Assembly (NCBI RefSeq): GCF_007859205.1
Contig: NZ_VOHP01000002.1
Span: 1-64,000 of the forward strand
Length of the DNA: 64,000 nucleotides
Reading direction: 5' to 3'
Origin: Streptococcus sp. sy004
GTDB taxonomy: Bacteria; Bacillota; Bacilli; Lactobacillales; Streptococcaceae
Part shown: positions 1-8,167 of the stretch, in pieces
How positions within the stretch are numbered: the stretch's first letter is position 1
Layout: each line of letters begins with the position of its first letter
Notes under the pieces: generated by a model
What the model saw: the letters and a program-made list of their open reading frames with translations, nothing else
What the model was told of the DNA's origin: nothing
Database searches by the model: none
Translations under genes and position numbers: made by a program

Positions 1-45
1 TGACTACGAATCAGGCGGTTAGAGGTTCGACTCCTCTAGGGTGCA
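1..45 (+). tRNA. tRNA-Arg (ACG), 3' part only
   Basis: The window opens inside this gene. The end of the anticodon stem-loop, with anticodon ACG at 6-8, the variable loop, the T arm (ggttcgact) and the 3' acceptor strand gggtgc with discriminator A45 are present. CCA is not encoded, as in the other tRNAs here. It heads the array Arg-Pro-Met-Ile2/Met-Ser-fMet-Phe-Gly-Ile-Ser, the order usually found downstream of a streptococcal rRNA operon, so a 5S gene probably lies just upstream. Confidence 0.9.
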
Positions 46-52
46 TAGTTAT

Positions 53-126
53 CGGGAAGTAGCTCAGCTTGGTAGAGTACTTGGTTTGGGACCAAGGGGT
101 CGCAGGTTCGAATCCTGTCTTCCCGA
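53..126 (+). tRNA. tRNA-Pro (TGG)
   Basis: A full 74-nt cloverleaf. Acceptor cgggaag pairs with cttcccg, discriminator A126. The anticodon stem cttgg/ccaag encloses the loop tttggga with anticodon TGG at 87-89. CCA is not encoded. Confidence 0.95.
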
Positions 127-137
127 TATAAAATGAT

Positions 138-211
138 GGCGGTGTAGCTCAGCTGGCTAGAGCGTCCGGTTCATACCCGGGAGGTCGGGGGTTCGATCCC
201 CTTCGCCGCTA
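138..211 (+). tRNA. tRNA-Met (CAT), elongator type
   Basis: 74 nt. Acceptor ggcggtg pairs with cgccgct with G.T wobbles at the first and sixth pairs; discriminator A211. Anticodon CAT at 172-174. The body resembles the elongator tRNA-Met of Firmicutes, and it lacks the initiator features seen in the gene at 438. Confidence 0.85.
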
Positions 212-242
212 TGTTTTTAATATATGATTTTGGATGACTTGA

Positions 243-316
243 GGACCTTTAGCTCAACTGGTTAGAGCACTCGGCTCATAACCGAGCGGTCGTAGGTTCG
301 AGTCCTACAAGGTCCA
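243..316 (+). tRNA. tRNA with CAT anticodon, probably tRNA-Ile2 (lysidine-modified)
   Basis: 74 nt. Acceptor ggacctt/aaggtcc, discriminator A316. Anticodon CAT lies in the loop ctcataa. Automated tools often call this tRNA-Met, but its body (ggacctttagctca and the gtaggttcgagtcctac T arm) resembles the Firmicutes tRNA-Ile2 whose C34 is converted to lysidine by TilS. The Ile2 identity rests on remembered similarity; the CAT anticodon is direct. Confidence 0.7.
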
Positions 317-330
317 TGTTGTTATATTTT

Positions 331-420
331 GGAGGATTACCCAAGTCTGGCTGAAGGGAACGGTCTTGAAAACCGTCAGGCGTGTAAAAGCGTGCGTGGG
401 TTCGAATCCCACATCCTCCT
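331..420 (+). tRNA. tRNA-Ser (TGA)
   Basis: 90 nt with the long variable arm of a class II tRNA. Acceptor ggaggat/atcctcc. Anticodon TGA at 367-369. The base after the acceptor is T420, whereas the second serine tRNA at 778 ends in the usual G73. Confidence 0.92.
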
Positions 421-437
421 TTAATTTTATAGAATAT

Positions 438-511
<74 letters not shown>

Positions 512-515
512 TTAT

Positions 516-588
516 GGCTCGGTAGCTCAGTTGGTAGAGCAATGGATTGAAGCTCCATGTGTCGGCGGTTCGATTCCGTCTCGCGCCA
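516..588 (+). tRNA. tRNA-Phe (GAA)
   Basis: 73 nt. Anticodon GAA at 549-551 within the loop ttgaagc. The acceptor ggctcgg against tcgcgcc leaves a T.C mismatch at the fourth pair (T519 with C584) and a G.T at the seventh. The remaining arms pair normally, so this is read as a functional gene with an imperfect acceptor stem. Confidence 0.9.
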
Positions 589-598
589 TTATTCATAT

Positions 599-669
599 GC
601 GGGTGTAGTTTAGTGGTAAAACTACAGCCTTCCAAGCTGTTGTCGCGAGTTCGATTCTCGTCACCCGCT
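599..669 (+). tRNA. tRNA-Gly (TCC)
   Basis: 71 nt. Acceptor gcgggtg/cacccgc, discriminator T669, normal for many Firmicutes tRNA-Gly genes. Anticodon TCC at 631-633. Confidence 0.94.
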
Positions 670-691
670 TTTATCTTTTATAGATATATTT

Positions 692-765
<74 letters not shown>

Positions 766-777
766 TAATTATATGTT

Positions 778-865
778 GGAGAATTACTCAAGAGGCTGAA
801 GAGGACGGTTTGCTAAATCGTTAGGTCGGGTAACTGGCGCAAGGGTTCGAATCCCTTATTCTCCG
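778..865 (+). tRNA. tRNA-Ser (GCT)
   Basis: 88 nt, class II with a long variable arm. Acceptor ggagaat/attctcc, discriminator G865. Anticodon GCT at 812-814. It is the last tRNA of the array; a weak inverted repeat (AACGA 872-876, TCGTT 894-898) followed by CTTTTT may end the tRNA transcript. Confidence 0.94.
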
Positions 866-934
866 TTTTAGAACGATGTTATCAGTGGATAGCTCGTTTT
901 CTTTTTACATAAAAATAGTAGAAATTGGGTTGAT

Positions 935-1753
935 GTGATGCAGAATAAGTGGTCTAAGGTTATGTTAAAGGTGATTGTGGTAGGAATTATGGCTATAACC
1001 TTTCTTTTTTTTGTAATAACAAATAGAGAAGCAATCAATCAAGGGTTATCTCCGGTAGCGAGTGTAATGTCGAGAATAGATAACGTTTTATCTTTACCTT
1101 TTCGTTGGGGGAAAAATTTGTCGGACTCACTTAATAATCTATTAACAACTTATGAAGAAAATGAAAAGTTGAAAGCCTCTTTAGCTACTTTATCGGATCA
1201 AAAGGAAGAATTATTTGCGGTAAAAAATGAAAATGAGCAATTAAGAAAGACTTTAGGGATGCAGGAGAAGTTGACAGCTCCGAAGAAAATCTCTGCAGAA
1301 GTTGTGACACGTTCACCCTTACTTTGGTGGGATGAGTTAACATTAAACGTGGGTCAAAATCAGCAAGTAAGTACTCAAATGTTGGCTGTATCTGATAAAG
1401 GCTTGATTGGTAAAATTGCTGGTGTCAATCAAAGTAGTAGTAAACTTAGCTTGTTGACAAGGCAAGATGTGGAACTTGCTATTCCAGTGAAATGGATAGT
1501 TTCAGATAAAGTGATTTATGGCTTGTTATCTGGTTATGATCAAAAAGGAGGTCTGCTTTTGATTTCTGACATCAATAGTCAGGAAGAATTGAAAGCAGAA
1601 GGCGATGTTTTAACAAGTGGATTAGATGGTGAAACAGTAGCAGATATTCCAGTTGGTCAAGTGTTGGCTGTTGATAACAAGGCTCGAACAGCGAAAGTAA
1701 AGCCATGGGCAGATTTTTCTAATTTATCTATTATTGTATTGGTGGGGAGATAA
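935..1753 (+). CDS. mreC: rod-shape-determining protein MreC
   Basis: MreC is a membrane-anchored scaffold for peripheral peptidoglycan synthesis. The 272-residue product has one N-terminal membrane segment (about residues 9-27), a coiled coil (about 65-115, many E/K/L heptads) and the MreC beta-domain, where RSPLLWWDELTLNVG and VADIPVGQV are family landmarks. The start is uncertain: GTG at 935 is followed at once by ATG at 938, and neither has a strong Shine-Dalgarno. mreD follows 4 bp after the stop, so the two are cotranscribed. It sits directly after the tRNA array, as in other streptococci. Confidence 0.93.
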   Translation: MMQNKWSKVMLKVIVVGIMAITFLFFVITNREAINQGLSPVASVMSRIDNVLSLPFRWGKNLSDSLNNLLTTYEENEKLKASLATLSDQKEELFAVKNENEQLRKTLGMQEKLTAPKKISAEVVTRSPLLWWDELTLNVGQNQQVSTQMLAVSDKGLIGKIAGVNQSSSKLSLLTRQDVELAIPVKWIVSDKVIYGLLSGYDQKGGLLLISDINSQEELKAEGDVLTSGLDGETVADIPVGQVLAVDNKARTAKVKPWADFSNLSIIVLVGR

Positions 1754-1757
1754 GCTG

Positions 1758-2255
1758 TTGTTAAAAAATAAGTGGTTAAATCTGTTTTTCTTGCTTTTTA
1801 TTTTACTTGTAGATGTTCATTTATCAAATAGTTTGAGTCGATTATTTCATGATGAGTTTAGAATAGTTTCTCGAATTCTGCTGTTTATTTTTGTCTGTCA
1901 AGTCAGATATGACAAGTCTGCCTTGCTTTATTGCTTGTATGCCTTAGTTGGTTTTCTAGGGGATATCTATTATTTTGGTACAATTGGATTAACTGTTCTC
2001 TTATTTCCTGTCATTCTCTATGTTTTAAGACGATTTCCAAAATTTTACGAAATCAATTTATTTCAGTTGTTTTTAGTGATTCTTTTAGTGAATTTCTTTT
2101 TTGAAACAAGTCTATACCTGTTAGCTCATCTATACCAATTAATAACCTATCCTATCGTTGACTTTATTGCCTTCAGTCTGGCACCAAGTTTGCTTTATAA
2201 TAGCTTGATTAGTTTACTATTACTGCTTGGTTTATCAAAGCGTAATAACTGGTAA
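1758..2255 (+). CDS. mreD: rod-shape-determining membrane protein MreD
   Basis: A 165-residue, almost wholly hydrophobic protein with about five membrane segments, typical of MreD, which works with MreC in elongation-type wall synthesis. I start it at TTG 1758, which lies 8 bases after a GGGGAG ribosome site inside the end of mreC; an upstream TTG at 1734 would overlap mreC and lacks a site. Sequence conservation in MreD is low, so the call rests on topology, size and its place after mreC. Confidence 0.85.
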   Translation: MLKNKWLNLFFLLFILLVDVHLSNSLSRLFHDEFRIVSRILLFIFVCQVRYDKSALLYCLYALVGFLGDIYYFGTIGLTVLLFPVILYVLRRFPKFYEINLFQLFLVILLVNFFFETSLYLLAHLYQLITYPIVDFIAFSLAPSLLYNSLISLLLLLGLSKRNNW

Positions 2256-2273
2256 GTAATTTTAACATCAAAG

Positions 2274-2290
2274 TGTAATAATAGCGTAAC
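2274..2290 (+). promoter_or_regulatory. WalR (VicR)-type binding site
   Basis: TGTAAT (2274-2279), 5 bases, CGTAAC (2285-2290). This matches the direct-repeat WalR/VicR consensus TGTWAH-N5-TGTWAH except for one base in the second half. It lies about 20 bp upstream of a TATAAT -10 box (2312-2317). PcsB-type CHAP genes are classic WalRK targets in streptococci, so the site fits the gene. Confidence 0.75.
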
Positions 2291-2353
2291 ATAGCAACTC
2301 TCATTATTTGCTATAATAATAAGTGTCGAATTGATAAGGAGAGTAATACTATT

Positions 2354-3949
2354 ATGAAAAAACGTATTTTATCAGCAGTTTTAGTCAGTGGGGTTACCTT
2401 GACGACAACAGCAACAGTAAGTGCAGAAGATTATGAATCACAAATTGCTGCACAAGATAATGTGATTAGTAATTTAACAGAACAACAAGTTTTAACACAA
2501 GGTCAAGTAGCTAGTATTCAAGCTCAAGTTAGTTCTCTTCAAGTAGAGCAAGCAAATCTAGTTGCTGAAAATGATCGCTTACAAACAGAATCTCAAGCAT
2601 TGACTGAGCAAATCCAATCTTTATCAAATAAAATTGTAGCTCGTAATGAATCTTTGAAAAAACAAGCTCGTAGTGCACAAAAGAATAATACTGCAACAAA
2701 CTACATCAATACAATTCTTAATTCAAAATCTGTTTCAGAAGCAATTAACCGTATTGTAGCTATTCGTGAAATCGTAGTAGCGAGTGACAATATGTTGTCA
2801 CAACAAAAAGCTGACAAAGTAACGTTGGAAGCTAAACAAGCTAAAAACCAAGAAGCTCAACATCAAGTGGCAGCTAACCAAGCAATTATTGCTGAAAACA
2901 CGGTTGCTTTGTCTAATCAACAAGCAGAATTGGAAGCTGTTCAAGCAACTCTTGCAACGGAAATTGCTAATGCTGAAGGTCAAAAAGTAGCTATTGTTGC
3001 TGAAAAACAAGCACAAGAAGCGGCTGTAGCAGCTCAACTTCAAGCTGAATTAGAGGCTCAAGCATTGGCTCAACAAGCTGTAGTAGAATCAACCCCAGTG
3101 ATAGAAGAAGTTTCAGCACCAGTAGTGGAATCAACTCCAGTGGTAGAAGAAGTTTCAGCACCAGTAGTGGAATCAACTCCAGTGGTAGAAGAAGTTTCAG
3201 CACCAGTAGTTGAGTCAACTCCAGTGGTAGAAGAAGTTTCAGCACCAGTAGTGGAATCAACTCCAGTGGTAGAAGAAGTTTCAGCACCAGTAGTTGAGTC
3301 AACTCCAGTGGTAGAAGAAGTTTCAGCGCCAGTAGTGGAATCAACGCCAGTGGTAGAAGAAGTTTCAGCGCCAATAGTGGAATCAACTCCAGTGGTAGAA
3401 GAAATTTCAGCACCAGTAGTGGAATCAACGCCAGTGGTAGAAGAAGTTTCAGCACCAGTAGTTGAGTCAACTCCAGTGGTAGAAGAAGTTTCAGCACCAG
3501 TAGTTGAGTCAACTCCAGTGGTAGAAGAAGTTTCAGCACCAGTAGTTGAGTCAACTCCAGTGGTAGAAGAAGTTGTTGCAACATCAACGACAGTTAAGGA
3601 AACTTATGATGCAACTAATACTTATCCTGTTGGTCAATGTACATGGGGAGTTAAGGCTTTGGCTCCTTGGGTTGGTAACTATTGGGGTAATGGTAATCAG
3701 TGGATTGCTAGTGCTCAAGCAGCAGGTTATTCAGTTGGAACAACACCAACAGTGGGTTCTATTGCAGTATGGCCTTACGATGGTGGTGGTTATGGACACG
3801 TTGCCTTGGTAACAGCTGTTAATAGTCCAACAAGTATTCAAGTAATGGAATCGAACTATAATGGTAATCAAACAATCGGTAACTACCGTGGTACATTCAA
3901 CCCTTATGAAAGTTATTGGGGTGGTACAGTAATGTATATTTATCCTTAA
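2354..3949 (+). CDS. pcsB: secreted PcsB-like CHAP-domain cell wall hydrolase with VESTPV repeats
   Basis: Secreted peptidoglycan hydrolase of the PcsB/GbpB/SagA group, needed for daughter-cell separation. In order: Sec signal peptide (about 1-24, ending VSA), a long alpha-helical coiled coil (about 30-240, rich in Q, A, E), twelve copies of a 14-residue unit with core VVESTPVVEEVSAP from residue 243, and a C-terminal CHAP domain (about 423-531). Predicted catalytic residues are Cys429 (GQCTWG), His482 (YGHVALV) and Glu499 (MESNY). RBS AAGGAGAG precedes ATG 2354. Coding is separated from prs by a terminator. The repeat-bearing linker makes it longer than the roughly 390-430 residues usual for PcsB. 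Confidence 0.9.
   Translation: MKKRILSAVLVSGVTLTTTATVSAEDYESQIAAQDNVISNLTEQQVLTQGQVASIQAQVSSLQVEQANLVAENDRLQTESQALTEQIQSLSNKIVARNESLKKQARSAQKNNTATNYINTILNSKSVSEAINRIVAIREIVVASDNMLSQQKADKVTLEAKQAKNQEAQHQVAANQAIIAENTVALSNQQAELEAVQATLATEIANAEGQKVAIVAEKQAQEAAVAAQLQAELEAQALAQQAVVESTPVIEEVSAPVVESTPVVEEVSAPVVESTPVVEEVSAPVVESTPVVEEVSAPVVESTPVVEEVSAPVVESTPVVEEVSAPVVESTPVVEEVSAPIVESTPVVEEISAPVVESTPVVEEVSAPVVESTPVVEEVSAPVVESTPVVEEVSAPVVESTPVVEEVVATSTTVKETYDATNTYPVGQCTWGVKALAPWVGNYWGNGNQWIASAQAAGYSVGTTPTVGSIAVWPYDGGGYGHVALVTAVNSPTSIQVMESNYNGNQTIGNYRGTFNPYESYWGGTVMYIYP
3080..3574 (+). repeat. 42-bp in-frame tandem repeat (11 full and one partial copy)
   Basis: From 3080 a 42-bp unit recurs eleven times without a spacer to 3541, and a twelfth, partial copy runs to 3574. 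Each unit encodes 14 residues (VVESTPVVEEVSAP). Copies differ by silent changes (gtggaa/gttgag, act/acg) and a few conservative ones (first copy VIEE, eighth IVEST with EEISAP). Because 42 is a multiple of three, gain or loss of units changes linker length without breaking the frame. This is a protein-coding minisatellite, not a CRISPR array. Confidence 0.97.
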
Positions 3950-3963
3950 AATAAATGAATGAC

Positions 3964-3996
3964 AGTCTTTAGATTTTATTCTAAAGACTTTTCTTT
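3964..3996 (+). terminator. Rho-independent terminator after pcsB
   Basis: AGTCTTTAG (3964-3972) pairs with CTAAAGACT (3981-3989), followed by a T-rich run. Confidence 0.85.
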
Positions 3997-4017
3997 TATT
4001 TAGTCTTATGGTTTTGA

Positions 4018-4046
4018 TTGAAAAACTAAGGAAAAAAAGCTAAAAT
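4018..4046 (+). promoter_or_regulatory. prs promoter
   Basis: TTGAAA (4018-4023), 17-bp spacer, TAAAAT (4041-4046), near-consensus for the vegetative sigma factor. Confidence 0.75.
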
Positions 4047-4075
4047 AGTAGTGGATTAAAACTTTGGAGGAAGTC

Positions 4076-5044
4076 ATGTCGTTTTCAAACCTAAAATTAT
4101 TCGCTTTGTCGTCTAATCAGGAATTAGCCAAAAGAGTAGCAGATACTATTGGGATTTCTTTGGGTAAATCAAGTGTACGTCAGTTTTCAGATGGTGAATT
4201 GCAGGTTAATATTGAAGAATCAATTCGTGGTCATCATGTCTTTATTTTACAATCGACTAGCTCACCAGTTAATGATAATTTGATGGAAATTTTGATAATG
4301 GTTGATGCGCTGAAGCGAGCGAGTGCAGAGTCTGTTAGCGTGGTTATGCCTTATTATGGTTATGCTCGTCAGGATCGTAAAGCACGTTCTCGTGAGCCGA
4401 TTACATCAAAATTAGTGGCTAATATGTTACAGGTGGCTGGTGTTGATCGTTTGTTGACGGTTGATTTGCATGCCGCACAAATTCAAGGTTTCTTTGATAT
4501 CCCTGTGGATCACTTAATGGGAGCTCCTTTGATTGCGGATTATTTTGTTCGTCGTGAGATGACTGGTGACGATTACGTCGTGGTGAGTCCTGACCATGGG
4601 GGCGTGACGCGTGCTCGTAAATTAGCTCAATTTTTGAAAACGCCAATTGCGATTATTGATAAACGTCGTAGTGTCGATAAGATGAACACCAGTGAAGTGA
4701 TGAATATCATCGGAAATGTTTCTGGTAAGACCTGTATTTTGATTGATGACATGATCGATACGGCAGGTACGATTGCCCATGCAGCTGATGCCTTGGCAGA
4801 AGCAGGAGCAACTTGTGTTTATGCTTCATGTACTCATCCAGTCTTATCTGGTCCAGCCCTTGATAATATCCAAAATTCAGCCATTAAAAAATTGGTGGTT
4901 CTGGATACGATTTATCTACCAGAAGAGCGTTTAATTGATAAGATTGAACAAATTTCGATTAGTCAGTTAATAGCAGATGCGATTATCCGTATTCATGAAA
5001 AACGACCACTTTCTCCCTTATTTGAATTAGATAAAAGAAAATAA
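4076..5044 (+). CDS. prs: ribose-phosphate pyrophosphokinase
   Basis: Makes PRPP from ribose 5-phosphate and ATP for purine, pyrimidine, NAD, histidine and tryptophan synthesis. The 322-residue length is usual. Visible motifs: SDGELQV near residue 40, the flexible-loop region [10 protein letters not shown], the [11 protein letters not shown] metal/substrate segment, and the PRPP-binding loop [15 protein letters not shown] 4076 is chosen because GGAGG at 4066-4070 lies just before it; a TTG at 4064 would place that site inside the gene. It has its own promoter and a terminator. A PcsB-prs neighbourhood is standard in streptococci. Confidence 0.96.
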   Translation: MSFSNLKLFALSSNQELAKRVADTIGISLGKSSVRQFSDGELQVNIEESIRGHHVFILQSTSSPVNDNLMEILIMVDALKRASAESVSVVMPYYGYARQDRKARSREPITSKLVANMLQVAGVDRLLTVDLHAAQIQGFFDIPVDHLMGAPLIADYFVRREMTGDDYVVVSPDHGGVTRARKLAQFLKTPIAIIDKRRSVDKMNTSEVMNIIGNVSGKTCILIDDMIDTAGTIAHAADALAEAGATCVYASCTHPVLSGPALDNIQNSAIKKLVVLDTIYLPEERLIDKIEQISISQLIADAIIRIHEKRPLSPLFELDKRK

Positions 5045-5048
5045 AATA

Positions 5049-5074
5049 ATCGTTAGCTTAGACTAACGATTTTT
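5049..5074 (+). terminator. terminator after prs
   Basis: ATCGTTAG (5049-5056) pairs with CTAACGAT (5063-5070) and runs into TTTTG. The next -10 box starts only 13 bases after the stem. Confidence 0.8.
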
Positions 5075-5079
5075 GATTT

Positions 5080-5088
5080 TGGTATAAT
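5080..5088 (+). promoter_or_regulatory. extended -10 promoter of recO (leaderless layout)
   Basis: TGG followed by TATAAT (5083-5088) is an extended -10 element. Six bases separate it from ATG 5095, so initiation at the usual distance falls on the A of the start codon. There is no Shine-Dalgarno between the two. Confidence 0.7.
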
Positions 5089-5094
5089 ATTTTT

Positions 5095-5865
5095 ATGGTA
5101 CTTCAAGAAACAAGAGGATTAATTCTTTATAATCAAAATTTTCGTGAAGATGATAAGCTGGTTAAGATTTTTACTGAGCAAGCAGGCAAACGTATGTTTT
5201 TTGTGAAGCATGCCAGTCGTTCTAAACTAGCTCCTGTTATTCAACCCTTGACTTTGGCTGAATTTATTCTTAATATCAATACACAAGGTTTGTCTTATAT
5301 TAGAGATTATCATGAAATTAAAGTTTTTTCGCAAATCAATAGTGATATTTTTGGTCTGTCTTATGCTAGTTATATTGTAGCTTTATCTGATGCTGCCATT
5401 AGTGATGGCACTCATGATCCTCATCTTTTTGCCTTTTTGACGAAGACCTTGGAGCTGATGGATGACGGGATTGATTATGAAATATTAACCAATATTTTTG
5501 AGATACAAATCCTATCTCGTTTTGGTATTGACTTAAATTTTAGTGAATGTGTGATTTGTCGAAGGAAAGAGCAAGCATTTGATTTTTCTTTTAAATATGC
5601 AGGTGTATTGTGTCCCAAACATTATCATGAAGATCAGCGTCGTAGCCATTTAGATCCCAATGTCCCTTTTTTATTAAATAAGTTTCAGGCAGTTAATTTT
5701 TCTGAGTTACAGAGTATTTCTCTTAAGAAAGAGATTAAGTCGAAATTGCGTTTGTTTATCGATCAGCTTTATGAAGAATATGTCGGGATTCAACTAAAAA
5801 GTAAGAAATTTCTGGATCAATTAGAGGATTGGGGCCAAATCATGCGAGAATCAGACGATGGGTGA
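5095..5865 (+). CDS. recO: DNA repair protein RecO
   Basis: RecO loads RecA onto SSB-coated DNA in RecFOR gap repair. 256 residues: N-terminal OB-fold ([24 protein letters not shown] is family-typical, which also confirms the start) and a C-terminal helical part with a zinc-type cluster CVIC...CPKHY near residues 155-185. No ribosome site precedes ATG 5095, and the -10 box is 6 bases upstream, so a leaderless mRNA is predicted. In several streptococci an aminotransferase (araT) lies between prs and recO; it is absent here. Confidence 0.93.
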   Translation: MVLQETRGLILYNQNFREDDKLVKIFTEQAGKRMFFVKHASRSKLAPVIQPLTLAEFILNINTQGLSYIRDYHEIKVFSQINSDIFGLSYASYIVALSDAAISDGTHDPHLFAFLTKTLELMDDGIDYEILTNIFEIQILSRFGIDLNFSECVICRRKEQAFDFSFKYAGVLCPKHYHEDQRRSHLDPNVPFLLNKFQAVNFSELQSISLKKEIKSKLRLFIDQLYEEYVGIQLKSKKFLDQLEDWGQIMRESDDG

Positions 5866-5889
5866 GGAACTGAAAAACTGGTGGAATCA

Positions 5890-5898
5890 TGTTATAAT
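5890..5898 (+). promoter_or_regulatory. extended -10 promoter of plsX
   Basis: TGT followed by TATAAT (5893-5898), 33 bases upstream of plsX, with AAAGGAGA as ribosome site just before the start. Confidence 0.6.
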
Positions 5899-5931
5899 AG
5901 CAGTATTGCTATCTATTAAAAAGGAGAAAAA

Positions 5932-6930
5932 ATGAAACGTATTGCAGTAGATGCTATGGGTGGAGATTATGCCCCACAAGCTTTAGTTGAAGGTGTTAAT
6001 CAAGCTTTAGCTGAGTTTCAGGATGTTGAAATTCAACTATATGGTGATGAAGCAGCTATTCGACCTCATTTGACAGTGACAGAACGTGTTAGTATCATTC
6101 ATACCACTGAAAAAATTGCTTCAGATGATGAGCCAGCTAAGGCGATTCGACAAAAAAAGGAAGCGAGTATGGTCTTAGCCGCTAAGGCAGTTAAGGAAAA
6201 TCAAGCTGATGCTGTCCTATCTGCAGGTAATACAGGGGCTCTTTTGGCGGCAGGTCTTTTTGTGGTTGGTCGAATTAAAGGCATTGATCGTCCAGGTCTA
6301 TTATCTACTCTACCAACCGTAGATGGCAAGGGATTTGATATGTTGGATTTGGGAGCAAATGCTGAAAATACCGCTAAGCACTTACATCAATATGCGGTTT
6401 TGGGGAGTTTTTATGCTAAGTTTGTGCGCAATATTGACAAACCTCGTGTGGGCTTGTTGAATAACGGAACAGAGGCTAGTAAAGGGGATCCTTTGCGTAA
6501 GGAAACCTATGAGCTTTTGGCCAATGATGATCAGTTGACTTTTGTTGGTAATGTTGAGGCTCGTGACTTAATGACTGGTGTAGCGGATGTGGTCGTGGCA
6601 GATGGTTTTACTGGTAATGCAGTGCTGAAAACCATGGAAGGAACAGCCATGGCTATTATGGGACAACTAAAATCAGCCTTGACAACAGGTGGTGTTAAAA
6701 CAAAACTAGGTGCCTTAATGATTAAAGATAGTCTGCGTGGCATGAAAGACAGTTTAGATTACTCGAGTGCTGGTGGTGCGGTTCTTTTTGGAGTAAAGGC
6801 ACCTGTTATTAAGGCTCATGGTTCTAGTGATAGTAAGGCGATTTATCATACTATTAGGCAGATTAGAAAGATGTTAGAAACCGAAGTGGTTAAGGAATTG
6901 GTTCGTAATTTTGACCAAAATCGTCAATAA
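5932..6930 (+). CDS. plsX: phosphate acyltransferase PlsX
   Basis: Converts acyl-ACP to acyl-phosphate, the donor for PlsY in phospholipid synthesis. It is a peripheral membrane enzyme. 332 residues with the N-terminal [11 protein letters not shown] motif, [21 protein letters not shown] and [15 protein letters not shown], all PlsX signatures. The acyl carrier protein gene that commonly follows plsX in streptococci is missing; a folate gene starts 2 bp after the stop instead. Confidence 0.96.
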   Translation: MKRIAVDAMGGDYAPQALVEGVNQALAEFQDVEIQLYGDEAAIRPHLTVTERVSIIHTTEKIASDDEPAKAIRQKKEASMVLAAKAVKENQADAVLSAGNTGALLAAGLFVVGRIKGIDRPGLLSTLPTVDGKGFDMLDLGANAENTAKHLHQYAVLGSFYAKFVRNIDKPRVGLLNNGTEASKGDPLRKETYELLANDDQLTFVGNVEARDLMTGVADVVVADGFTGNAVLKTMEGTAMAIMGQLKSALTTGGVKTKLGALMIKDSLRGMKDSLDYSSAGGAVLFGVKAPVIKAHGSSDSKAIYHTIRQIRKMLETEVVKELVRNFDQNRQ

Positions 6931-6932
6931 GT

Positions 6933-7478
6933 ATGGTGATTAACGTAACAAAACAATTCTTGCGACAGAGCATGATTAAAGGTTTGAAACAAATGCCTGT
7001 TGAACAAAAGAGGCAAGCCAATCGAAGATTACTAGATGCTTTCTTAGCTCATCCTGTTTATCAAAAGGTTGATTGTTTAGCAACGTACCTATCTTTTGAT
7101 TTTGAATATGATACGAGTGATTTGATTAAATCAGCTCAGGCGGCAGGAAAGCAAGTGCTTGTGCCAAAGACGTTTGCTGATGGTAAAATGATATTTTTGC
7201 CTTATGATAAAGATAATTTAGTGCGAACAAGTTTTGGCTTGTTAGAGCCGAGAATGGATAAATCAGTGGCAGAAGTTAAGGTTGATTTAATTCATGTACC
7301 AACCCTAGCCATCAATCATCAGGGCTATCGTATTGGTTTTGGTGGAGGTTATTATGACCGTTATTTAGCTGATTTTTCTGGCGATACTTTGGTGACAGCT
7401 TATACTTGCCAGTTACAAGAATTTTTACCAGAAAAACATGATGTAAGAGTGAAAGAGGTAGTGATTGATGAAGGCTGA
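6933..7478 (+). CDS. 5-formyltetrahydrofolate cyclo-ligase
   Basis: Salvages 5-formyl-THF to 5,10-methenyl-THF with ATP. 181 residues, usual size. N-terminal helix with LRQSMIKGLKQ and Q/R-rich segment, then the family-diagnostic C-terminal loop GYRIGFGGGYYDRYLA (about 129-144). The start ATG 6933 is 2 bp past the plsX stop with no clear ribosome site, so translation is probably coupled to plsX. It overlaps the rhomboid gene by 11 bp. Confidence 0.92.
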   Translation: MVINVTKQFLRQSMIKGLKQMPVEQKRQANRRLLDAFLAHPVYQKVDCLATYLSFDFEYDTSDLIKSAQAAGKQVLVPKTFADGKMIFLPYDKDNLVRTSFGLLEPRMDKSVAEVKVDLIHVPTLAINHQGYRIGFGGGYYDRYLADFSGDTLVTAYTCQLQEFLPEKHDVRVKEVVIDEG

Positions 7479-8145
7479 ATGGCGAACCTATCCAGCAACA
7501 AGTTTTTTATTAGCAGTAACTGTACTAGTCTTTTTATTGATGCAGTTGCGTTATTTGGGGCAGGCTAGTTCTGGTCAAGCTGTATTTGATTTTGGTGGGA
7601 TGTACGGTGATTGGGTGAAGATCAGACCTAGCCAACTTTGGAGGCTCATTATGCCGATTTTTGTGCATATTGGCTGGCAACATTTTATAATGAATAGCGT
7701 TACCCTTTACTTTTTAGGTCATTTAGTAGAAAAGTTATGGGGGTCAAAATCTTTCTTAATCTTGTATTTGTTAGCTGGTGGCTTTGGTAATTTACTAACC
7801 ATGTTTGTCACTCCAAGTGTATTAGCTGCTGGAGCCTCAACGTCTTTGTTTGGTCTTTTTGCAGCTGTGGTTGTCGTTGGTTATGCTAGTAAAAATCCTT
7901 ATCTAAAACAATTAGGACGCTCCTACCAAAGTTTATTGGTCTTGAATCTTTTATTTAATCTTTTCATGCCAGACGTTAGCTTGGTTGGTCATCTTGGTGG
8001 TTTAATTGGTGGTGCCTTAGCAGGTATATTTATCTCGCTCCCTCAACCTGTTTTTAGCTTAAGAAGTCGTTGGTTAGCAGGGTTGAGCTATCTAAGTTTA
8101 ACATTATTGTTATTAGTGTTGTTTTATGTTTCAGTAACAAAATAA
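7468..8145 (+). CDS. rhomboid family intramembrane serine protease
   Basis: 225 residues with six or seven membrane helices. Rhomboid landmarks: WxH-type segment HIGWQHFIMNSVTLYFLG (His and Asn of the oxyanion region), the nucleophile helix AAGASTSLFG with Ser near residue 124, and the catalytic His near 175 in LVGHLGGLIGG. After the serine the usual Gly (GxSG) is Thr. ATG 7468 is preferred over TTG 7465 because AGAGG at 7454-7458 is well placed. It is the last gene of the plsX operon. Confidence 0.88.
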   Translation: MKAEWRTYPATSFLLAVTVLVFLLMQLRYLGQASSGQAVFDFGGMYGDWVKIRPSQLWRLIMPIFVHIGWQHFIMNSVTLYFLGHLVEKLWGSKSFLILYLLAGGFGNLLTMFVTPSVLAAGASTSLFGLFAAVVVVGYASKNPYLKQLGRSYQSLLVLNLLFNLFMPDVSLVGHLGGLIGGALAGIFISLPQPVFSLRSRWLAGLSYLSLTLLLLVLFYVSVTK

Positions 8146-8167
8146 CCGTAGCACTGTTGTTAAAAAA

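Noticed and set aside
3080-3574. Possible CRISPR-like direct repeats
   Set aside because: Units are contiguous without unique spacers and are translated in frame within pcsB.
2991-3587. 198-residue antisense open frame rich in LLLPLELTQLLVLK
   Set aside because: It is the mirror of the 42-bp repeat in pcsB. A repeat in multiples of three leaves opposite-strand frames open, and no start signals support it.
6931-6933. Deletion of acpP after plsX
   Set aside because: An acyl carrier protein gene often follows plsX in streptococci but is not universally there. Only 2 bp separate plsX from the next gene with no remnant, so this is probably normal gene order for the lineage.
7468-8145. Rhomboid with Thr after the nucleophile serine as an inactive pseudoprotease
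   Set aside because: The serine, histidine and asparagine landmarks are all present. A GxST variant alone does not show loss of activity.
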